A DNA stretch of 7,469 bases from CAZOGW01 sp964579415 (lineage in GTDB: Bacteria; Actinomycetota; Acidimicrobiia; Spongiisociales; UBA5794). Below the pieces are notes generated by a model. The model saw nothing but the letters and a program-made list of their open reading frames with translations, did no database searches and was not told the DNA's origin. Shown piece after piece: positions 1-5,340 of this stretch. A program made the position numbers and the translations under genes. Positions within the stretch are counted from its first letter, which is position 1, and every line of letters starts with the position of its first letter. The stretch is from the NCBI GenBank assembly GCA_964579415.1, contig CAZOGW010000141.1:1-7469 (forward strand), read 5' to 3'.

Positions 1-401
1 GCACACCTCACCATCAGGGTGAAATCGTTCGGGCTGGCTGTGTCGTCGGCTTCGGTGACCACGCCGGTGAGGGTGGCGACACCGTCGCCCACCGACGCCG
101 AATCGACGCGGCCTTCGGCCTCGAAGTCGCCGCTCATGAGCAGGAAGCCGGTTCCCTGAACCGCGTCCGCGGTCACCGTGACACCGTCACCGCCGGCGCT
201 GAACGACACGCTGGAAGGGTCGGCGGTGGTGCACCCACCGCTGTCGAGAGTGAGGTCGTAGGTGGTGCCGTTGGACAACTCCAGCACGCCCGACCCGGTC
301 TCCAAGTCCCCGCCACCGTCCTCGTCGCCGTCCCCGCCACAGGCGGTGAGCACCAGGGCGAGGCACAACGAGATCAGGGGCACAGCAAGCCGGCGGGACA
401 T
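1..401 (-). CDS. LpqH-like exported lipoprotein, 3' end outside the window
   Basis: A reading frame of 133 complete codons starts at ATG 399-401 and stays open to the window edge. The N-terminus has two arginines, a hydrophobic stretch and the lipobox LTAC with Cys21, so a lipidated protein on the outer face of the cytoplasmic membrane is predicted. An Asp/Gly-rich linker (22-38) follows. The rest resembles, from memory, the mycobacterial 19-kDa antigen family (LpqH): a GGC motif (Cys57) after a short beta segment, alternating Val/Ser/Thr strands, a TGVVTEADDTASP stretch and a final FTLMVRC with Cys133. Two similarly placed Cys form a disulfide in that family, and the family ends just after the second Cys, so only a few codons are probably missing. 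AAGGAG at 409-414 lies 7 nt from the ATG. Precise function is unknown; a surface structural or adhesive role is the usual guess. The lipoprotein call is firm, the family call moderate. Confidence 0.75.
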   Translation of the reverse strand, partial: MSRRLAVPLISLCLALVLTACGGDGDEDGGGDLETGSGVLELSNGTTYDLTLDSGGCTTADPSSVSFSAGGDGVTVTADAVQGTGFLLMSGDFEAEGRVDSASVGDGVATLTGVVTEADDTASPNDFTLMVRC

Positions 402-408
402 GGGGGGA

Positions 409-439
409 CTCCTTCGACTCGGGGGAAATGTCGAAGGAG
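409..439 (-). promoter_or_regulatory. Perfect 10-bp hairpin covering the Shine-Dalgarno of the LpqH-like gene
   Basis: CTCCTTCGAC at 409-418 and GTCGAAGGAG at 430-439 are exact reverse complements separated by 11 nt. In the minus-strand mRNA the 3' arm (GTCGAAGGAG) contains the AAGGAG that serves the ATG at 399-401, and the 5' arm is its complement. Folding would bury the ribosome binding site. The structure is seen in the sequence; a role in translation control is inferred. Confidence 0.55.
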
Positions 440-469
440 GCAGGCTACCGCCGCTGCCGACTTGTGCGA

Positions 470-490
470 CTCCGCCGCCGGGTCGCGGAG
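470..490 (-). terminator. Weak GC hairpin downstream of the DUF305 gene
   Basis: CTCCGC (470-475) and GCGGAG (485-490) can pair around a 9-nt loop, 6 nt beyond the DUF305 stop codon in the direction of transcription. There is no T tract, so an intrinsic terminator is only possible. Without it the DUF305 and LpqH-like genes, 94 bp apart on the same strand, could be co-transcribed. Confidence 0.25.
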
Positions 491-495
491 GGCTC

Positions 496-1266
496 CTAAC
501 CCTCCGGCTGCAGCGGCTCCCCCCGCTCCGCCAGCATCGTCTCCATGCGGCCGATCTCGATCTCCTGATCGGCGTAGATGTGGTTGGTGAACACACCCAA
601 TTCCACTTCCTGGCCGCCACCCGAGTCGACGAGTTGGAGGATCATCGCCAGGGCACCGCGGTGGTGATAGCGCATCATCTGCATGAACAGGGTGTCGAAC
701 TCGTCGGCGTCCCCGGCCGCCGCCAGTTGTGCCATCTCCTCCTCGGTGAGCATTCCGGGCATCAGCGACGGATCGCCGAAGGTGCTCCCCAGGTCGATGG
801 GCTCGGCGGGGAGTTGCTCCTCGTGCAGGTGCGTCATGTCCTCGGGCGGCGCCTCACCGTTCGTCTCCAGCCAGTTCTCGAACCAGACGATCTCGTCCTC
901 CTGGCTGATCTGCATGCGGAGGGCCATCGTCTTGACCTGCTCCCCCGCCTTCTCCTGGGCCAGTTGGGTCATCTCCAGCGCCTGCCCGTGATGGGCGATC
1001 ATCATCTGAGCGAAGAGGATGTCTTCTTCGGTAGCCGGGATGGGCTCGATGGCGGCGACGTACTCCGGTGTGAGACGGGCCGAGGGCTCGCCGGGCGCTC
1101 CCGGCTGGATGATGACCACCTCGTGGGTGGTCGTGGTCTCGCCGGCGCTGCCGTCTCCCCCGCACCCGGTGATACCGAGCACCAACCCGAGGACAGCGAC
1201 CGAGACGACCGGACGGACGCCGGTGCCGCGGCGCGCGGGCGGCATCGATCGATTACGGAAGTCCAA
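496..1266 (-). CDS. DUF305 lipoprotein, probable extracytoplasmic copper-binding protein
   Basis: The protein has 256 residues. A basic N-terminus and hydrophobic segment lead to the lipobox ITGC with Cys35, then a Thr-rich linker. Two copies of the DUF305 helix motif follow: FAQMMIAHHGQALEM (85-99, with M88, M89, H92, H93, M99) and LFMQMMRYHHRGALAM (193-208, with M195, M197, M198, H201, H202, M208). Between them lie MTHLHEEQ and PGMLTEEEMAQL, both typical of the family. DUF305 proteins such as cyanobacterial CopM bind copper or silver outside the cytoplasm, and the Met/His pairs fit that. The TTG start is chosen because AGGAGG (1273-1278) lies 6 nt upstream; an ATG at 1269-1271 is out of frame and 1 nt from that site, and the in-frame ATG at codon 8 has no ribosome site. 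It is divergent from the sigma/copper operon. The family call is firm; copper binding is inferred. Confidence 0.9.
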   Translation of the reverse strand: MDFRNRSMPPARRGTGVRPVVSVAVLGLVLGITGCGGDGSAGETTTTHEVVIIQPGAPGEPSARLTPEYVAAIEPIPATEEDILFAQMMIAHHGQALEMTQLAQEKAGEQVKTMALRMQISQEDEIVWFENWLETNGEAPPEDMTHLHEEQLPAEPIDLGSTFGDPSLMPGMLTEEEMAQLAAAGDADEFDTLFMQMMRYHHRGALAMILQLVDSGGGQEVELGVFTNHIYADQEIEIGRMETMLAERGEPLQPEG

Positions 1267-1272
1267 AACATG

Positions 1273-1278
1273 CCTCCT
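1273..1278 (-). promoter_or_regulatory. Ribosome binding site fixing a TTG start
   Basis: AGGAGG on the minus strand is followed by 6 nt (CATGTT) and then the TTG that opens the DUF305 frame. The ATG inside that spacer leads into a different, non-protein-like frame and is too close to the site to be used. Confidence 0.65.
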
Positions 1279-1296
1279 GAGGTCTCCCCTTGGCGG

Positions 1297-1302
1297 ATCG
1301 TA
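1297..1302 (-). promoter_or_regulatory. Possible -10 element (TACGAT) for the DUF305 gene
   Basis: TACGAT on the minus strand would place a transcription start near 1290 and a leader of about 24 nt containing AGGAGG. No good -35 is seen; CGGACC lies 18 bp upstream and matches TTGACA at only three positions. It is offered as a weak candidate. Confidence 0.3.
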
Positions 1303-1321
1303 GCGCCCCCCTGGCGATACG

Positions 1322-1359
1322 GTCCGGTCACATCAGGGTAGCGGACCGGACGGGCTACC
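1322..1359. promoter_or_regulatory. Two overlapping inverted repeats in the divergent control region
   Basis: GTCCGGTC (1322-1329) and GACCGGAC (1344-1351) form a perfect 8-bp inverted repeat with a 14-nt spacer. GGTAGC (1337-1342) and GCTACC (1354-1359) form a second 6-bp repeat whose loop contains the right arm of the first, so the two hairpins exclude each other. They sit between the divergent DUF305 and sigma factor genes, where an operator is expected. I recognise no known regulator motif. No convincing promoter for the sigma gene was found elsewhere in 1267-1412. Confidence 0.4.
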
Positions 1360-1412
1360 ACCTTTCTCGCCGGACATGCCGTACGGCGCGCCGATGTGGC
1401 AACCTGTGGCCC

Positions 1413-1940
1413 GTGGACGAGATGACCCGGCTGCTCATCGACGGCCGCGACGGGGACCGACCTGCACTGGCGGCGTGGATCCGGCGCAGCCAGGCCGACG
1501 TGTGGCGCCTGTGCGCCCATCTCGTCGACGCCGCCGAGGCCGATGATCTCACCCAGGAGGTTTATCTGCGGGTACACCGGGCGCTCCCCGCCTTCCGCGC
1601 CGACTCCTCAGCCCGCACCTGGCTCCTCTCCATCGCCCGCCGGGTGTGTGCCGATGCCATCCGGCGCCGGCAGCGGCTACGCCGCCTCCACGGAAGGCTG
1701 CCCCTCCCCGAGCCCGGCGTGCTGACCTCCTCGGTGGAGGTGGACGATCTCCTGATGCGGCTGTCCCCGGAACGGCGCGAGGCCTTCTTCCTCACCCAGA
1801 TGATCGGTTTGTCGTACCACGAGGCCGGCGAGGTGTGCGGCTGCCCGGTGGGGACGATCCGCTCCCGGGTGGCCCGGGCCCGCGCCGACCTCATCGAAGC
1901 TCTCGGGGAAGACGGCGATGACGCCGTGGCAGACATCTGA
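1413..1940 (+). CDS. ECF sigma factor, SigC-like
   Basis: From GTG 1413 the protein has 175 residues. Sigma region 2 (about 18-88) includes ADDLTQEVYLRVHRAL and the -10 recognition stretch SARTWLLSIARRVCADAIRR. Region 4 (about 113-165) includes LSPERREAFFLTQMIGLSY and the helix-turn-helix GCPVGTIRSRVARARADL. The wording closely follows, from memory, Mycobacterium tuberculosis SigC across both regions (AWIRRSQADVW, SSARTWLL, CGCPVGTIRSRVARAR). There is no clear ribosome site at GTG 1413; ATG 1422 is equally possible and gives a gapless N-terminal match to SigC. An in-frame ATG at 1290 would add a non-sigma-like Arg-rich extension and is not favoured. The anti-sigma gene follows after 136 bp, then copper genes. 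SigC has been linked to copper acquisition in M. tuberculosis, in line with this context. ECF identity is firm; the SigC subgroup is likely. Confidence 0.92.
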   Translation: MDEMTRLLIDGRDGDRPALAAWIRRSQADVWRLCAHLVDAAEADDLTQEVYLRVHRALPAFRADSSARTWLLSIARRVCADAIRRRQRLRRLHGRLPLPEPGVLTSSVEVDDLLMRLSPERREAFFLTQMIGLSYHEAGEVCGCPVGTIRSRVARARADLIEALGEDGDDAVADI

Positions 1941-2066
1941 GCAGGCAGCGCGCCGACGGCGATGGCGTTGGCGCGACGCTCCCCGGGACGTCGGCCGGCG
2001 ACACCATGACATGTTCGGGAACTCCGCACGCCGCAGCAGCGACCAATCCACACAGCAGTCCCACAC

Positions 2067-2070
2067 GGAG
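2067..2070 (+). promoter_or_regulatory. Ribosome binding site setting the anti-sigma start
   Basis: GGAG lies 6 nt before ATG 2077. The frame is open much further upstream, with ATGs at 1918 and 2011 that have no ribosome site, so this GGAG decides the start. The 136-bp gap from 1941 holds no other gene; a GGGAAC at 2017-2022 vaguely resembles an ECF -35 element, but I could not place a matching -10. Confidence 0.55.
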
Positions 2071-2076
2071 ATCACG

Positions 2077-2676
2077 ATGCAGTGCAACGACCATCACATC
2101 CTGATGTCGGCCAGGATGGACGGTGAGACCACCGCCCTGGAGGACGAGGTCATCGACAGCCACCTGGCCCAGTGCGCCGCCTGCAGGCGTCACCTGGCCG
2201 ACCTCGAGTCGGTGACGCGCCGCGTCGGGGTCGGGGCCGTCCCCGAGATCCCCGACCAGACCGCCGCCATCATGGCGGCGATGACCCGCCCCGCCCCTTT
2301 GCGCACCGATGCGTTGCGTGCCGTCCTCGCCGGGATCGGGTTCACCAAGGTCATCTCCGCCCTGGTGGTGCTCTTCGAGTCGTTCGCCGCCTCCGGCGGC
2401 GCCCATACCGGCATCGACCTGGCCGCCCTCGACATAGCCATCGGCGTCGTGCTGCTGCTGGTTGCTTGGCAGCCCCGGCGGGCCGCAGCCCTCGCCCCGG
2501 TGATCACCATCGTCGCCTTGGCCGGCGTCGTCGCCGCCACCGCCGCGGTGGCCTCCGGCAGCGACTCGCTGACACGCGAGCTGTACCACCTGGTCGACCT
2601 GGTGGCCGCCGCCATGGTTTGGCTGCTGGCGGCGCCGCAGGTCGGCCTGCGCAGGACGACCCCGGCTGCCGCATGA
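2077..2676 (+). CDS. Membrane-anchored zinc-finger (ZAS-type) anti-sigma factor
   Basis: The protein has 199 residues from ATG 2077. The N-terminal 40 residues hold the zinc-binding anti-sigma motif H-x3-C-x2-C (H29, C33, C36), with C3 and H6/H7 as possible further ligands, matching the zf-HC2 family. This cytoplasmic domain normally grips its cognate sigma factor and releases it on a signal. A linker (41-75) leads to about four membrane segments (near 80-105, 115-132, 138-160 and 168-187), joined by short loops with GAHTGIDLAALD outside or between segments and WQPRR after the second. A multi-span C-terminus is more elaborate than the usual single helix and may sense the signal itself. It sits directly downstream of the SigC-like gene and 10 bp before the CopC-CopD gene, so copper or redox sensing is a reasonable inference. 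Domain call firm; signal unknown. Confidence 0.85.
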   Translation: MQCNDHHILMSARMDGETTALEDEVIDSHLAQCAACRRHLADLESVTRRVGVGAVPEIPDQTAAIMAAMTRPAPLRTDALRAVLAGIGFTKVISALVVLFESFAASGGAHTGIDLAALDIAIGVVLLLVAWQPRRAAALAPVITIVALAGVVAATAAVASGSDSLTRELYHLVDLVAAAMVWLLAAPQVGLRRTTPAAA

Positions 2677-2686
2677 TCCGGGCCTC

Positions 2687-4324
2687 GTGAGGAAGCTTTC
2701 CGCACTCGTCGGGTCGCTGGCGCTCGCCGCCGGTCTCATCGGCCTCTCCGCCTCGGCGGCGACGGCCCATGCGGTATTGGAGCGCACTTTCCCCGTCGAC
2801 GGCTCCGTCGTCGATTCCACGCCCGCCGAGGTCAGGTTGGAGTTCTCCGAGGCGGTGAACGCCCCTCCCGGGGCCATCCGCGTGTACGACGCGTCGGGAA
2901 ACCGCATCGACTCCGGGGTCGTCTCCAGCGATGGCCCCGAAACGGTCCTCACCGCCATGGGGGACAGCCAGAGCCACGGCACCCACATCGTCACCTGGCG
3001 GGTGGTGTCCGCCGACGGCCATCCCATCAAGGGCGCCTTCGTGTTCTCCGTCGGGGAAGCCGAGGGAATCGATGCCTCGGTGGTCGCCGACCTGCTGGGC
3101 GCAGCCGGCGACCGCCCCTACGCCATCGCCGCCGGCATCGCCCGCTGGCTGACCTACCTGGGAGCTCTCACCGCCATCGGGGCTCTCGCCTTCACCACCT
3201 TCGTCGGCGGACAGGCCACCGACCAGGTACGTAGGCTGGTCCGCGTTACCGCCACCGTCGGCGCCGTCGCCTCGCTGGCCCAGATCCCGCTGTTCGCCGC
3301 CGAGTCCACCGGACTCGGGTTCAGCGCCCTGTCCTCGGGAGCGGTCTGGGCCGATGCCCTCTCCAGCAGCGTCGGCATCGCCGCCATCTCCCGGGCCGCC
3401 GGCCTCGCCGTGCTCGCCGTCGCCTTCCCGCGGCGGGTGGCATGGGTCGGGGCCACCCTGGTGTTGTTCGCCGAGCTGGTCACCGGCCACACCCGCACCA
3501 CCGAGCCGACCTGGCTGGTGATGGCCTCCGCCGCGGTGCACGTGATGGCGGCCGCCGCCTGGCTGGGTGGGCTCGCCGCCCTCATCCTCACCATGCGCCA
3601 GCAGAAGCGCCAGGACGACCCGGAGGGTGCAGCCGCGTCGCTGGCCGCCTTCTCCCGCCTGGCGACGGTGTCGATCCTTGCCCTCGGCCTGGCGGGCATC
3701 GCCCTCTCCTGGACGCAGGTCCGCTCGCCCGACGCCCTCCTCACCACCACGTACGGCCGGACTCTCCTCGTCAAATTGGCCATAGTGGCAGCCGTCCTCG
3801 CCGTGGGCATCTACAACAACCGGGTCCTGGTGCCGTCCATAACCGGCGACAAGCCCGGCTCCGAGCCGGACCGCGAGGGCGCCTGGCGGCGCCTGGGCCG
3901 TACGGTGCGCTGGGAGGTACTCGGCATCGTGCTCGCCGTCGGCGTCACCGCCTTCCTGGTCAACCTGCAGCCGGCGGCCGAGGCGGCGGGCGTCACCGGT
4001 CCCTACTCGACGTTCGTCGACTTCGGCGACGGCGAGCTCAACGTCGTCATCGACCCCAACCGTGCCGGGCTGAACCAGATGCACGCCTATATCCTCACCG
4101 CCGAGGGACTGCTCGCCGACGACACATCACAGGTGACATTCGAGATCACCATGCCTTCGGAGGAGATCGGGCCGTTCATCCGCACCCCGATCCAGGCCGG
4201 GCCCGGCCACTACATACACACCGGGCACGAGATGGCACTCCCCGGTGAGTGGGAGCTCCTGGTGCGCATGCGCGTCTCGGACTTCGAGGAGATCACCGCG
4301 GTCGTGCGGGTCATCGTCCGATGA
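2687..4324 (+). CDS. copC: CopC-CopD-YtkA-like three-domain copper protein
   Basis: The protein has 545 residues and starts at GTG, 10 bp after the anti-sigma gene, without a clear ribosome site. The signal peptide (1-27) ends ATA before H28, so cleavage would expose an N-terminal His. The CopC domain (28-123) has that His plus D110 and H112 in SADGHPIKGAFVFSV. In mature numbering these are H1, D83 and H85, the Cu(II) site spacing known for CopC. The CopD domain (about 143-428) has eight predicted membrane spans with the family's conserved GHT (H268), the AVHVMAAAAWLGG segment (H285) and YGRTLLVKLAIV. The last ~107 residues (439-545) form an exported beta domain like YtkA/FixH, with QMHAYILT, GHYIHTGHEMALPGEWELLVRMR and several His/Met. 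CopC-CopD fusions such as Bacillus YcnJ handle copper at the membrane, probably in import. The first two domains are firm; the third is moderate. Confidence 0.9.
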   Translation: MRKLSALVGSLALAAGLIGLSASAATAHAVLERTFPVDGSVVDSTPAEVRLEFSEAVNAPPGAIRVYDASGNRIDSGVVSSDGPETVLTAMGDSQSHGTHIVTWRVVSADGHPIKGAFVFSVGEAEGIDASVVADLLGAAGDRPYAIAAGIARWLTYLGALTAIGALAFTTFVGGQATDQVRRLVRVTATVGAVASLAQIPLFAAESTGLGFSALSSGAVWADALSSSVGIAAISRAAGLAVLAVAFPRRVAWVGATLVLFAELVTGHTRTTEPTWLVMASAAVHVMAAAAWLGGLAALILTMRQQKRQDDPEGAAASLAAFSRLATVSILALGLAGIALSWTQVRSPDALLTTTYGRTLLVKLAIVAAVLAVGIYNNRVLVPSITGDKPGSEPDREGAWRRLGRTVRWEVLGIVLAVGVTAFLVNLQPAAEAAGVTGPYSTFVDFGDGELNVVIDPNRAGLNQMHAYILTAEGLLADDTSQVTFEITMPSEEIGPFIRTPIQAGPGHYIHTGHEMALPGEWELLVRMRVSDFEEITAVVRVIVR

Positions 4325-5340
4325 GACCGTCCCGGATACGTACGCTCTCCGGCCTGGTACTGGCGCTGCTGGTTTTGACGGCCGCCCCGGCGCTGGCGGA
4401 CCCGGCGCGGCCCACCAACTACTCCTCGGAGATCACCGCGGTGACCTGGGAGGGCGAAGGGCCGCTCCCGGCCCGGGTGGAGGTGGTCGGCGGCGACTCG
4501 TTCCTGTCCGTCACCGCCGAGCCGGGCGTGGCGGTGGAGGTCCCCGGCTACTCCGGCGAGCCGTACATCCGCATCGACGCAGACGGGACGGTGTGGCTCA
4601 ACCGCAACTCGCCCGCCTACTACATCAACGACGACCGCTACGGCAACGTGACCACCCCGGACACCGCCTCCGACGAGGCCGAGCCGGATTGGGTGCAGGT
4701 CGCCGACGGCGGCTCGTGGGCCTGGCACGACCACCGCATCCACTGGATGACGCCCGACGTCCCCCCGGCCGTCGACCCGTCCGGCGGCGCCCAGCTCGCC
4801 CAGCCGTGGACGGTGCCTTTCACGGTGGACGGCACCCCCGCCGAGGTGACCGGTGAGCTCATCTGGCACCCGTCGCAGTCCGCCCTCCCCTGGGTGCTGC
4901 TGGTGGTGGCCGCGGCGGCCGTGGCCACGGTGGTGGCCCGGCTGGGCGTCGCCCCCGCCGGGTGGCTCGTCGCCGCCACCGGGGCCGCCGCCTTCGTGGT
5001 CACCTGGGGCCAGCACTCGATCAACCCGCCCGGCGCCGGGGGCGAGACACTCGCCCTGGCAGCGTCCGGGCTGGCCGCCGTGGCCGGGGTGGTAGGCGCC
5101 ACGTTGGGGGCTCGCCGGCCCGGCATCGGCGACGCCCCCGCCCTCATCGGAGCGGCTCTCCTCGTGGTGTGGGCGCTGCGGCGCCTGTCGGGGCTGTGGC
5201 TTCCCATCCTCCCCACCGATCTCCCCGCCGCCGCCGACCGTGCCGTGGTGGCGGCGGCGCTGGGAGTCGGCGCCGGGGTTCTCGTCGTCGCCTTCCTCCG
5301 CCGCATGGGAGTGGTGACGTCCCCTCCTGCTACTCGGTGA
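4321..5340 (+). CDS. Unrecognised exported and membrane-anchored protein with a WAWHDHRIHWM motif
   Basis: The protein has 339 residues. Its ATG overlaps the TGA of the copper gene (ATGA), indicating translational coupling; a longer frame from 4249 would overlap that gene and is rejected. A signal peptide ends APALA before D27. An extracellular region (27-185) rich in Tyr, Trp and Asp follows and contains GEPYIRIDADGTVWLNRNSPAYY (78-101) and WAWHDHRIHWM (133-143). Five hydrophobic spans then follow (about 189-206, 213-230, 242-262, 272-288 and 307-326). Three His and a Met within eight residues (H136, H138, H141, M143) could bind a metal. I recall similar proteins near CopC genes in actinobacteria but know no named function. 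Tight coupling to CopC-CopD makes a copper role the best inference. It is not YcnI/DUF1775. Its last 11 bases overlap the end of nirK on the other strand. Confidence 0.8.
   Translation: MRPSRIRTLSGLVLALLVLTAAPALADPARPTNYSSEITAVTWEGEGPLPARVEVVGGDSFLSVTAEPGVAVEVPGYSGEPYIRIDADGTVWLNRNSPAYYINDDRYGNVTTPDTASDEAEPDWVQVADGGSWAWHDHRIHWMTPDVPPAVDPSGGAQLAQPWTVPFTVDGTPAEVTGELIWHPSQSALPWVLLVVAAAAVATVVARLGVAPAGWLVAATGAAAFVVTWGQHSINPPGAGGETLALAASGLAAVAGVVGATLGARRPGIGDAPALIGAALLVVWALRRLSGLWLPILPTDLPAAADRAVVAAALGVGAGVLVVAFLRRMGVVTSPPATR

Noticed and set aside
1269..1271. ATG start right after AGGAGG on the minus strand
   Set aside because: It opens a frame other than the DUF305 one and is only 1 nt from the ribosome site; the TTG at 1264-1266 has proper spacing and the right frame.
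262..1341. Long plus-strand open frame of 359 codons
   Set aside because: It runs antisense to the LpqH-like and DUF305 genes, is low-complexity (Pro/Ser/Leu/Arg) and has no domain. GC-rich DNA leaves such frames open by chance.
1290..1412. N-terminal extension of the sigma factor to ATG 1290
   Set aside because: The added 41 residues do not resemble sigma factors and cover the divergent control region; similarity to SigC begins after GTG 1413.
1918..2076. Longer anti-sigma start at 1918 or 2011
   Set aside because: Neither ATG has a ribosome site, the zinc-finger domain begins just after ATG 2077, and that codon has GGAG at 6 nt.
2504..4084. Minus-strand open frame of 526 codons across the CopC-CopD gene
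   Set aside because: It is Gly/Asp/His-rich shadow translation opposite a gene with clear CopC and CopD domains.
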